Below, piece by piece: positions 1 through 6,189 of a stretch of 6,667 nt of DNA. Origin of the DNA: JAXGVG01 sp040773965 (GTDB taxonomy: Bacteria > Pseudomonadota > Alphaproteobacteria > UBA9219); NCBI GenBank assembly GCA_040773965.1, contig JAXGVG010000108.1:1-6667 (forward strand), in the 5' to 3' direction. A program made the translations under genes and the position numbers. The notes beneath the pieces are model-generated. The model saw only the letters and a program-made list of their open reading frames with translations, was not told the origin of the DNA and ran no database searches. The first letter of the stretch is position 1. The number at the start of each line of letters is the position of its first letter.

Positions 1-153
1 CGTTTCCAGATTTGCTATACTATTGCCATATAGCCAACTTAAATGGATGTAGCTGCGGTTTGCGGCCGTTTCCAGATTTGCGATACTTTGGAAGTTAAAC
101 CTGCCTTCTCAACTGACGCTGCGGTTTGCGGCCGTTTCCAGATTTGCTATACT
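1..153 (+). CRISPR. Type II-C CRISPR array, cas2-proximal end
   Basis: Three copies of a 36-nt repeat are visible: a truncated one at 1-21 (the last 21 nt of the repeat), one at 52-87 and one at 118-153. They are separated by two 30-nt spacers at 22-51 and 88-117. The visible part of copy 1 is identical to copy 3, while copy 2 differs by one base (T to G at 82). Array polarity is plus: the tracrRNA anti-repeat at about 4730-4760 is complementary to the repeat read on this strand, and each repeat ends in an extended -10 box pointing right. The array therefore runs toward cas2, opposite to the cas operon, and its far end lies outside the window. The spacers match nothing that I can see within the window. 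Confidence 0.96.
126..153 (+). promoter_or_regulatory. Repeat-embedded crRNA promoter (terminal repeat)
   Basis: The repeat contains TTGCGG (126-131), a 16-nt gap, then TATACT (148-153) preceded by TGC, giving an extended -10 element TGCTATACT. The same elements occur in the other repeats, with the -10 at 16-21 and a variant at 82-87. Initiation about 7 nt downstream would fall inside the adjacent 30-nt spacer and leave a guide of roughly 24 nt. In Neisseria type II-C arrays, promoters in the repeat ends work in this way. Here the function is inferred from sequence only. In this last repeat, the promoter fires into the 3' end of cas2. Confidence 0.6.
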
Positions 154-201
154 ATGGTTCCGGCAACTGCCTGAAACATAAGGGAAAAACACCGGTCCGG
201 C

Positions 202-549
202 TCAGAAAAATTCGAGCTGGGCCGGGCTTTCCGGGCGGGGCTGGCGCTTTTTTCCCCAGAACGTCCTGATTCGCGAAAACTGCTTGTCGGTGATGGTGAC
301 AAAGCGAACCTCTCCTTCCGCAGGCAGCCGGTTGCCCATATGGCCGATATGGGCCTCGGCGTTCTCAAAACTCGCGCAATGGCGCTGGTAAACCGAATAT
401 TGCATCATCGTAAAGCCGTCGTGCAACAGGTCTTTTCTGAAGCGCGTATAGGCCCGTCGCTGCTCTTTCGTTTCCGTCGGGAGGTCGAAAAGAGCGATCA
501 CCCACATGGTCAGCAAGGCGTACGGTTTGATTTCACGTTTTTCATTCAT
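202..549 (-). CDS. cas2: CRISPR-associated endonuclease Cas2
   Basis: This 115-aa protein is Cas2, the dimeric partner of Cas1 in the spacer-integration complex. It has the family's ferredoxin-like start, MWVIALFDLP, in which Asp22 is the conserved acidic residue, followed by a TRFRKDLLxDGF-type helix and a YSVYQRHC strand, typical of type II Cas2. I chose the ATG at 549 because it begins the MNEKREIKPY leader common in type II-C Cas2. The frame stays open to an ATG at 633, but those extra codons lie in the palindromic repeat between cas1 and cas2. An internal ATG at 507 (MWVIALFDLP) is a less likely alternative. The gene starts 16 nt after the cas1 stop and is last in the cas9-cas1-cas2 operon. 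Its stop lies 48 nt from the array. Confidence 0.95.
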   Translation of the reverse strand: MNEKREIKPYALLTMWVIALFDLPTETKEQRRAYTRFRKDLLHDGFTMMQYSVYQRHCASFENAEAHIGHMGNRLPAEGEVRFVTITDKQFSRIRTFWGKKRQPRPESPAQLEFF

Positions 550-565
550 CCAGAGAAAAACCCGG

Positions 566-1603
566 TTAAGCCGAATTGTCGTCGTTTCCGGAACCGCGTT
601 TTGGTTGCCGGGAATCCATTTGTGTTTCAACAAGATGTATGCCCGCCTTCGCGGGCATGACGCCTGTTTTTTGATCCAATCTTATCTGGAAATGGTCCAT
701 GGCAACGCTTTCCGGCAAGCCGGTGGGGAGAACAAGCCTGTTTTCCGCTTCCTCGAAAGATCGCGCCAGCGATTGCGCCAGCGTTTGCATGGCCGAAGCC
801 ATCATGCGGCGCTCGCCGCCGATGGGCAAGGCGTCCTGCAACGCGCCGAGAAGAATGCGCTTGTGTTCGCGGTTGAGATCGTCCTGCGCCATATTTTTTT
901 GAACGATTTCCACGACGCGCAAATCGATGCAGGGGCGAAAGACCTCCATCAAATCGTCCGCCAGGCAAAAAGCGTTGTTCCGGTTATGGTGGTGCAGGCC
1001 GAGCGCGGGGATAAGGCCCGCCGCGCAAACGGCCCGCGCCATGGCGGCGCGAAGGACCATATAACCGTAGTTCAGGAAATTGTTCGGCGGCAGACCTCCG
1101 CGAAAGCGCCGGAAGTCCTTGCCCAAAAGGGCGGGCCAGTAACGCTGGGCCGCCTGCGCTTCGCGGTTGTCCGGATCGCCGGACCGGACCGTTTTGGAAA
1201 AAGCCTCCAGTCCTTCGTCCCGGGCGTTGCAATGCCTGAGCGTAAGTCCCTGCATCCGGATTTTTGCGGCCACGATGGACTGCCAAAGGCGTTTTTTAAG
1301 CGGCTCCTTCGTCTCGATCTGGACGATGTGTCGGCGCGTCTGTTCCGCGTGTCCGGTCAGGGGCATGTGGACCGCCGCCGGATGATGGTCCGGTCCGCAG
1401 GTCACGATCACGGCGCCTTTTTCGGCCAGAACGTTGAAAACGCCTTGCGTCAGGGTTATGGCCGGATTGTCGAGGATCAATACGCCGATGTCGTCGCTCG
1501 GGACGATTTTTTCCTCTTCTTCCGGGCGTTCGACGGCAAGCTGGCCGTTGCGGATATGAAGGCGGCAGGGGCCGCTCGATATTTCGATCGTCCGCTTAAT
1601 CAT
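566..1603 (-). CDS. cas1: CRISPR-associated integrase Cas1, C-terminally extended
   Basis: Cas1 is the metal-dependent integrase that inserts spacers at the array together with Cas2. The start MIKRTIEISSGPCRL is typical of type II Cas1. Likely metal-binding residues are Glu148 (in NREAQAAQRYW), His205 (in GLHHHN) and Glu220 (in LADDLMEVFRP). The ATG at 1603 overlaps the cas9 stop by 8 nt, which indicates translational coupling; an upstream in-frame ATG at 1624 would add seven residues with no family resemblance. The predicted protein is 345 aa, against roughly 300 for type II-C relatives. The excess is the C-terminal tail from about residue 315, which reads MPAKAGIH...MDSR...GND. This is the translation signature of a common palindromic repeat, so the tail is probably not native. 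The catalytic domain is complete. Confidence 0.96.
   Translation of the reverse strand: MIKRTIEISSGPCRLHIRNGQLAVERPEEEEKIVPSDDIGVLILDNPAITLTQGVFNVLAEKGAVIVTCGPDHHPAAVHMPLTGHAEQTRRHIVQIETKEPLKKRLWQSIVAAKIRMQGLTLRHCNARDEGLEAFSKTVRSGDPDNREAQAAQRYWPALLGKDFRRFRGGLPPNNFLNYGYMVLRAAMARAVCAAGLIPALGLHHHNRNNAFCLADDLMEVFRPCIDLRVVEIVQKNMAQDDLNREHKRILLGALQDALPIGGERRMMASAMQTLAQSLARSFEEAENRLVLPTGLPESVAMDHFQIRLDQKTGVMPAKAGIHLVETQMDSRQPKRGSGNDDNSA
580..661. repeat. Palindromic intergenic repeat (REP/RPE-like) in the cas1 3' end
   Basis: A perfect hairpin, ATGCCCGC-CTTC-GCGGGCAT at 639-658, forms one arm. A weaker partner arm with GGGAATCCAT lies at 610-619, followed by a degenerate GC-rich segment toward 580. 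Read on the minus strand, it translates as the MPAKAGIH...MDSR...RGxGND pattern that marks a widespread class of dispersed proteobacterial palindromic repeats. It has been captured in frame as the last ~30 codons of cas1 and ends about 30 nt before the cas2 start. No second copy occurs in this window, so dispersal in this genome is not shown. Confidence 0.7.
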
Positions 1604-4600
1604 TGGTCGGCCGCACGCGGCCAATAGGGTCTACGGAGACTTTTAGAACATTTTCGCCTAATAATGAGTTGATTGTAGGCCTTTTCCAGACATCATCTCT
1701 TGTTCGTGTTTGGTTGTGCAATACAACACGACCAGCAGCCCAAACGCTGCTCACATAGCGGTACGCTTTTTCGCTATTTTCTGCGTTAAAACACAGCATA
1801 TCCCCCGAAGCCAGCGACATAACAAGCTTTGCGCCTGTGGATGACGTTTTCCGGATAACCGGCTCCTTGTTCGCAAGCCGCCTTGCCGCCTCGAACAGGG
1901 GAACGACCTCAAAGTCAATTTTCCCGTTACCGCCCCTGTAAATCGCCATGTGATGATTGTCGCCGGGGTCGGCATAGGCTTTGGTGCGGGCGTTCCTTTG
2001 AACCATAAGGTGCGGCTGCTGATCGACAAAAATGCGCACGCGATTAACCGGAACGACTTCGCCGTTTTTCGAAACCATCGTCACCTGTTTGGCAAAAGCC
2101 TTCTTTAAATCGCCCGCTTTTTCCGGATCGAGTTTCTGATCGCAAACATGCGCGACGATAAGGCGCTTGATGCCTTCGTCCCGGATGGCCTTTATATCGC
2201 CGGGCGTGAGGTCTTTCACCGCCTTGCGCTTGACATAGCGGCGAAGCTTCGGGTTGTCGGGATGCGAAAAGCCGGTATCGCCGAGCGACGTTTCCTCGTG
2301 CAACGGCCCGCTGACCTTTTTCATGACCTTATGCGAAACGACGATTTGCCCGGTCCGGTCTTCGACGTCATGCCGGAAATTCGGCCATGGAGCCGGAAAC
2401 TGTTTTTCGTCCGGGCGGCGCTCGGGCGAAAAGGCGTCGCTTAAACGCTTGACAAAGGCGCGGGTGGTCATGGCGATGGCCACGGCGTCCACGGCGTGGT
2501 GCCGGTGGTCGGCGCGGTTCTTTTCCCCCGTATCGCCGAGGATCGTGTTCAAGCCCCAAAAGCGCCTGAGCATGAATGTGACGCGGCCATTGCAGGTTTC
2601 GACTTTTGTCATGTCTTCCGGCGCGTTGCCGAAAAGGCGCTGGAGGAACTTCCGCGCCTCCGTGGCGATATAGGCCGTGTCGCGCAATTGCCTTTCGTCG
2701 TATTCCGCGTCGCCGATTTCAAGAAAATCGTCCTTGATGAAACGGCGCACCTTGTTGTCGGGCAAAACGCCGTATATGCGCTGCGCGACTTCCTTTATTT
2801 TCTCCGGGCCGAAATATTCAAAGGGCGTTTTGTTGCCTTTTTCGCGGTTGACGTCGACATGGCACAAAGTTTTGTTGGCGAACGTATTGTCGAGCGAACG
2901 GCCAAGCGGAAAGATGTGCTCGATCTGGTATTTGACGTTGGAGCCGAAAAGTTCGTCCCAGCCGATTTTGTTGCCCGTATAGGGGCAATATTCCTTGCAT
3001 TCCTTCCACAGAAGCCATTTTTCAATATCGCTGCCGCTCGGGTTTTCGATTTTATGATCGGCAAAGTCTTCCTTCGCCTTCTTTCGTTCGGCTTCGCGTT
3101 CCCGCAGCTTTTTGTTGACCTCGGCCAGCTTTTTACCCGAAAGCTTGAGATCGCGCGCCAGCTCGATCCGGATCAAATCGGGTTTGCCGAAGGCGCCGAT
3201 AAGGTTGTTGGCGACCTTGCGCAGTTCGTTCAGGGCGCGGTTCACCGTGGGGTTGCGCAAGTCCGGCATTTTGCGCGGATGCGAGGGCAGGCGGGCCAGC
3301 GCCTCTTGCTCGTCGTCCCTGAAATCGGGATAGGCAAGCTGCATGGCCCCCATGTTTTCCGGGTCCTTGCTGCTGTAAAGACGGCCTTCCTCAAGATAGG
3401 GCAGCATTTTGCGGACGGCCTTCGCCGAATGGCTGAGCCAGCCGGGGGGAAGTTCTATGTTTGACAGGGCCTCGGCCTGTTCGTCCGTCGCTTGCCAATG
3501 CTCTTTGGCGTAACGGACGAATTTTTGGCGTTCGTCCTCGATCTGCGCCGGGTTGTTGCGGATGACGATTTTCTTCTTTCCTATTTCGCCGTAATCGACG
3601 ACGCGCAGGCGGTGGGCCAGCTCATCCCGGATTTTGTCCTTAAGGGCATGCTCCGGCCAGTCCTTGCCGAAGATTTTCCGCAGCCTGGCTTCCATGACGT
3701 TGCCGGGAAGGCTTTTGTCGCCGCCAACCTCGAAATTGAATTTTTGCTGGATGTTTTCGTCTTGTTCCTGCCATATTTTTTTCAGGGCCTTGCGGATTCC
3801 GCCGAATGTCACGCTTTGCTGATCCATAAGAAGGTTATAAACGATTTCCCTTTCTTCATCGCGCAAGGGGCGGTTGTTGCCCGTGGTCAGGCGAAGGCTG
3901 TTCAGCTTTTGCAGAGCGGTATACTGCTGGCCTTCCCACGAGGCCTTGAGGCAAACGGGGGAATCCGGCTCAAGGCGGCAGGTTCCCAGCGTGGCCGTGC
4001 GCCAGAATACGGGGCGTTGCGTAAAGCCGATTTGATACAGGGCGTTTTTAAAATCGTCCGTCAAAAGGGAAGGGTGATGTTTTTTCTGCGCGTCCCAAAG
4101 CCGGTTGAACTCGTCCTCCACCATGTCGCGCCCGGTATGGCGGTTGCGCTTTTTAGGTTCTTCCGCCAGCGTTTGCGACAACGTGCGGCCTTCCATTTTT
4201 TCCGCCAGCGCGCCGATTTCTTTCGCAATTTCGCCGGATTCTTTTTTCTTTTCTTCATTCGTTTCAAGGCGGCTGCTTTTAAAGCCCCGGCGCTTGAGGA
4301 GATGATAGATCGCGCGCCCGAGCTCCATGGGATCGAGCTTTCCGTCAACGCGCGAACGCGCAGGCTCCATGGATCGGCGCCGGTTATGCTGCGCCATTCT
4401 CTTGAATCGAACGCGGGCAGCATTTCCTTTTCCTGAAGCAATTCCTCGATCAGGCGGCGGCGCAATTTCTTGCGGCGGTTTTGGCGGCGCATCATGCGCG
4501 CGTCGCGGCGTTTTTTGTTGCGCGGCTCGCGTTCCTTTTCCGTGACGCCTTCGGGGAAAATGCGCGATCCCATCCAGACGATTTCGCCTTCGTTCCTTTG

Positions 4601-4672
4601 TTCGTCGTGTTTGAGCACGGCGAATCCGATGGATGTCGTTCCGATATCGAAACCCCATATCGTTTTTTGCAT
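1596..4672 (-). CDS. cas9: CRISPR-associated endonuclease Cas9 (type II-C), split by an apparent frameshift
   Basis: This is an RNA-guided DNA endonuclease acting with crRNA and tracrRNA. The start at 4672 has a strong GGGAGG ribosome site 5 nt upstream. The RuvC-I motif GFDIGTTSIG carries Asp9, followed by an Arg-rich bridge helix (about residues 48-75). After residue 111 the reading frame breaks: the Cas9 sequence resumes in the -1 frame as KLDPMELGRAIYHLLKRRGF. Restoring one A to the AAA run (TTT at 4339-4341 on plus) gives a continuous 1025-aa protein. On that numbering, RuvC-II has Glu504 (IRIELAR), HNH has Glu585-His586 and Asn600, and RuvC-III has His726 and Asp729 (HHAVDA). Residues after about 790 form the likely PAM-interacting domain. 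As written, frame one stops at 4061 and yields a 203-aa fragment. Sequencing error or true inactivation are both possible. No other break is visible. Confidence 0.95.
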
Positions 4673-4683
4673 GGGAGCCTCCC
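4670..4683 (-). promoter_or_regulatory. cas9 start codon and ribosome binding site
   Basis: GGGAGG (complement of 4678-4683) lies 5 nt before the ATG at 4672-4670. It fixes the cas9 start at MQKTIWGFDIG rather than at the upstream ATG (4733) of the second frame, whose product has no Cas9 N-terminus. Confidence 0.85.
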
Positions 4684-4693
4684 GAAAAAAAAG

Positions 4694-4722
4694 TTGCAGG
4701 ATTTGCGCGGCGGGCGTATAGT
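4694..4722 (+). promoter_or_regulatory. tracrRNA promoter
   Basis: TTGCAG (4694-4699) is followed by a 17-nt gap and TATAGT (4717-4722, five of six consensus bases). The predicted start site is about 4729-4730, exactly where the anti-repeat begins. The -35 hexamer resembles the TTGCGG found in the array repeats. The promoter sits only about 20 nt from the cas9 start codon and points away from it. Confidence 0.65.
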
Positions 4723-4747
4723 CCCCACAGCAAATCTGGAAATGGCG

Positions 4748-4775
4748 CTTATCGCAAGCAAAACTTAAGTGTCAT
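4748..4775 (-). promoter_or_regulatory. Candidate cas operon promoter inside the tracrRNA gene
   Basis: On the minus strand, ATGACA (complement of 4770-4775) is followed by a 16-nt gap and GATAAG (complement of 4748-4753), with TGC immediately before it as an extended -10. The start would be near 4741, giving a cas9 leader of about 70 nt that is antisense to the first part of tracrRNA. The match is moderate and untested. Confidence 0.35.
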
Positions 4776-4809
4776 TTTGTGCGGGCTGGGCGACCCTAAG
4801 ACACAAACA

Positions 4810-4849
4810 CCGCCCACTCTTTACGAAGGGCGGGTTTTATCCCGCCCTT
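4810..4849 (+). terminator. tracrRNA terminal hairpins
   Basis: Two overlapping hairpins compete for the same strand. CCGCCC (4810-4815) can pair with GGGCGG (4828-4833), and that stem is followed by GTTTT. Alternatively AAGGGCGGG (4826-4834) can pair with CCCGCCCTT (4841-4849) around TTTTAT, a stronger 9-bp stem followed by AGTGTTT. One of these, or both in sequence, should end tracrRNA. Confidence 0.7.
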
Positions 4850-4894
4850 AGTGTTTCATACGGCGGCATGCACAACATTTTGCCGTTGCCGAAT

Positions 4895-4922
4895 GACAAA
4901 GGTTTCTTTGTCGTTTGTTTGT
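4895..4922 (+). terminator. Possible second terminator between tracrRNA and the repressor gene
   Basis: GACAAAG (4895-4901) and CTTTGTC (4906-4912) form a 7-bp hairpin with a GTTT loop, followed on the plus strand by the T-rich run GTTTGTTTGTTT. The stem is AT-rich and weak. It would act as a backup stop for plus-strand transcription entering the 3' end of the repressor gene. Confidence 0.4.
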
Positions 4923-4926
4923 TTAT

Positions 4927-5532
4927 TCACCCCGCCTCCCACACGCCCGCGATGGCGTGGATGGCGGCGATGGAGGCAAGCGCGAGCGTGGCGTCGCGGC
5001 GCGAGGGATGGTGCGCGCGGACGACGACACTATCTTGTTTTTGCGCCACAAATTCCCGTATCGAAACCGCGCCGTCGTTCAAAACGACAATCACGCCGTT
5101 GCCCGGCGCGGGCGGCTTGTAAGGGTTCACGAACAAAAGCTGGCGCGGGCGGTACATCGGGACCATCGTTTTATCCACGACGTACAGCGCGTAGGCGTCT
5201 TTCACGTGCGCGAGCATGGGCGGACGGGGAACTTTATCAACGGCTTCCCTGGTTAAAAACATCTCCTGTTTTTTTCCGCGCTTAAGGGCGAAGACGGGCA
5301 ACGCTCCCGTTGGGGAAACGGGTACGCAGGCGCGTATTTTGGGGTCCGAAGAGGGCAGCAAGTCGCGCGGATCGCACCCCAAAGGGCGCGCGAGACGGAC
5401 CATCCAGTCCACCGTAAGACGGCGTAACCCCTTCTCAAGCTTATCGATTTGGCTTTTGCTGGTGCGGGCGGCGTCGGCGAGTTTTTGCAGGCTCCAGCCG
5501 CGCGCCTTGCGGTATTCGCGGATGCGGTTCAT
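4927..5532 (-). CDS. XRE-family repressor with degenerate S24 (CI/LexA-like) domain
   Basis: This 201-aa protein has an N-terminal XRE helix-turn-helix (about residues 1-60; SLQKLADAARTSKSQIDKLEKG) and a C-terminal S24-type domain (about 75-200), the layout of phage CI-like repressors. In active relatives the S24 motif reads GDSMEP with a downstream Lys. Here it reads VDKTMVPMYRP (Thr122 in the Ser position) and GAVSIREF (Arg159 in the Lys position), so RecA-stimulated self-cleavage is unlikely; the domain may serve only for dimerisation. The ATG at 5532 has GGGGA 8 nt upstream. It lies upstream of cas9 on the same strand with tracrRNA between, and is divergent from the gene at 5669. It probably represses that promoter, and perhaps its own, through the inverted repeat at 5611-5627. 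A direct role in CRISPR regulation is not shown. Confidence 0.88.
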   Translation of the reverse strand: MNRIREYRKARGWSLQKLADAARTSKSQIDKLEKGLRRLTVDWMVRLARPLGCDPRDLLPSSDPKIRACVPVSPTGALPVFALKRGKKQEMFLTREAVDKVPRPPMLAHVKDAYALYVVDKTMVPMYRPRQLLFVNPYKPPAPGNGVIVVLNDGAVSIREFVAQKQDSVVVRAHHPSRRDATLALASIAAIHAIAGVWEAG

Positions 5533-5601
5533 GGCGAAAATCCCCGTAAAAGAACGAATTTTTCAGGCAAAACAGTGTAGTACAAAATGGTTACTTTTTT
5601 A

Positions 5602-5630
5602 TGGACAAGCGTATCCAGAATGGATACATT
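5602..5630 (+). promoter_or_regulatory. Promoter of the 168-aa gene
   Basis: TGGACA (5602-5607, five of six), a 17-nt gap and TACATT (5625-5630, four of six) form a sigma70-like promoter with a start near 5637, about 32 nt before the ATG at 5669. The operator-like inverted repeat fills the spacer and overlaps the -10. Confidence 0.55.
5611..5627. promoter_or_regulatory. Operator-like inverted repeat
   Basis: GTATCC-AGAAT-GGATAC is a perfect 6-bp inverted repeat with a 5-bp centre. It lies between the divergent repressor and 168-aa genes and inside the latter's promoter. A looser copy, best preserved in its right half (AAAATGGTTAC), ends at 5594, with its centre about 33 bp away, roughly three helical turns. 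This is the expected form of a binding site for the adjacent XRE repressor. Confidence 0.6.
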
Positions 5631-5668
5631 GCCGCCTTCCGGAAGTCAAACGTCGAGGGAGGGGCTTT

Positions 5669-6175
5669 ATGGGCATGCGCCGCGAGCCGGTAGCGAGCGA
5701 CCGGCGGTTCCGTTCAAACCGCGTTGTTGCCGATTACGGACCCGATGAGCGGTGGCAGCATTCCCGGCGGGCGCTCGAGTTGACGGAACGGGCCGGGATC
5801 ATGGCCGCGCGCGCCACGGAAGAGCATCTTCTGGACGCGCTGGTCATGCGCGGCGTCATTACCTGCGTTCAACGGGAAGCGGCTTTGCGTCTCAAGCTGG
5901 ATTTCCGGCGCGCGGGGCTCGAGGAACGCCTGATCGGAAGCTACAACCCGTCGCGCACGACGTTCAGTCCTTTCGGCTCGTGGAACGAGCGCACCGATGC
6001 CGAAGAGGCGGCGTACCGGCGATGGCGCAACGCGCTATGCGCAATGGGGAAGGACGATTGTGATCCTGTCATGACAATTGTTTGTTATGATGTCATGCCG
6101 GATGCGCAGGCAATTAATAGAGTATGCGCCGGATTGCAGAAATTGGTGAAATGGTACCGGATGGAAGACGAATGA
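5669..6175 (+). CDS. DUF6456-like protein of unknown function
   Basis: This 168-aa protein starts at an ATG 4 nt after the strong ribosome site GAGGGAGGGG (5655-5664). The same frame is open far upstream, but that part is antisense to the repressor gene and has no start signal. Residues about 70-160 (AALRLKLDFRRAGLEERL...DAEEAAYRRWRNALCAMG...VCAGLQKLVKWY) resemble the DUF6456 pattern of alphaproteobacterial proteins in which a conserved helical core ends in a putative DNA-binding-like segment. The resemblance is judged by eye. There is no signal peptide or membrane segment, and it is rich in Arg and Ala. It is divergently transcribed from the XRE repressor through a shared control region, so it is probably the repressor's target. 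In phage-type modules this position is held by a Cro-like or other regulatory gene. Confidence 0.75.
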   Translation: MGMRREPVASDRRFRSNRVVADYGPDERWQHSRRALELTERAGIMAARATEEHLLDALVMRGVITCVQREAALRLKLDFRRAGLEERLIGSYNPSRTTFSPFGSWNERTDAEEAAYRRWRNALCAMGKDDCDPVMTIVCYDVMPDAQAINRVCAGLQKLVKWYRMEDE

Positions 6176-6189
6176 CGCTGGTTTTGAAC

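Larger units (their letters stand above)
4730..4850 (+). ncRNA. tracrRNA
   Basis: This is the trans-activating RNA that pairs with crRNA repeats and binds Cas9. The anti-repeat occupies about 4730-4760. Positions 4730-4742 are perfectly complementary to the repeat's GTTTCCAGATTTGCT segment apart from one wobble. The pairing continues after a small bulge and an AA/UU internal loop into a lower stem ending with the GCUGCGG side of the repeat. Downstream, GTGTC (4769-4773) can pair with GACAC (4800-4804) around a small GGGCGACCC hairpin (4788-4796). This resembles a nexus-type stem. GC-rich terminal hairpins follow at 4810-4849. The gene is divergent from cas9, a common type II-C placement. The 3' end is approximate. 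Confidence 0.85.

Noticed and set aside
154..201. Rho-independent terminator after cas2
   Set aside because: The CCGGACCGG run followed by T5 on the minus strand cannot form a hairpin with a workable loop, so no terminator is called.
550..633. Cas2 start at the upstream ATG (633)
   Set aside because: The added 28 residues are encoded by the palindromic repeat and the cas1 tail; the ATG at 549 gives the normal Cas2 leader.
506..1627. Long plus-strand frame (373 aa) opposite cas1
   Set aside because: It is the antisense shadow of cas1, has low-complexity Arg/Ala-rich content and lacks a ribosome site; Cas1 motifs clearly define the minus strand.
2496..3464. Long plus-strand frame (322 aa), and a similar one at 3492-4436, opposite cas9
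   Set aside because: Both are antisense to the cas9 coding region, which carries recognisable RuvC and HNH motifs; GC-rich codon use commonly leaves such shadow frames open.
4335..4350. Programmed -1 ribosomal frameshifting in cas9
   Set aside because: The codons at the junction (ACG GAA AGC) do not form a standard X XXY YYZ slippery heptamer, and I see no convincing downstream pseudoknot; a lost base is simpler.
4347..4733. Cas9 beginning at the upstream ATG at 4733 (MLWGLYARRA...)
   Set aside because: The first ~125 residues of that frame have no Cas9 similarity and overlap the true N-terminus in another frame. The start would also lie inside the tracrRNA gene.
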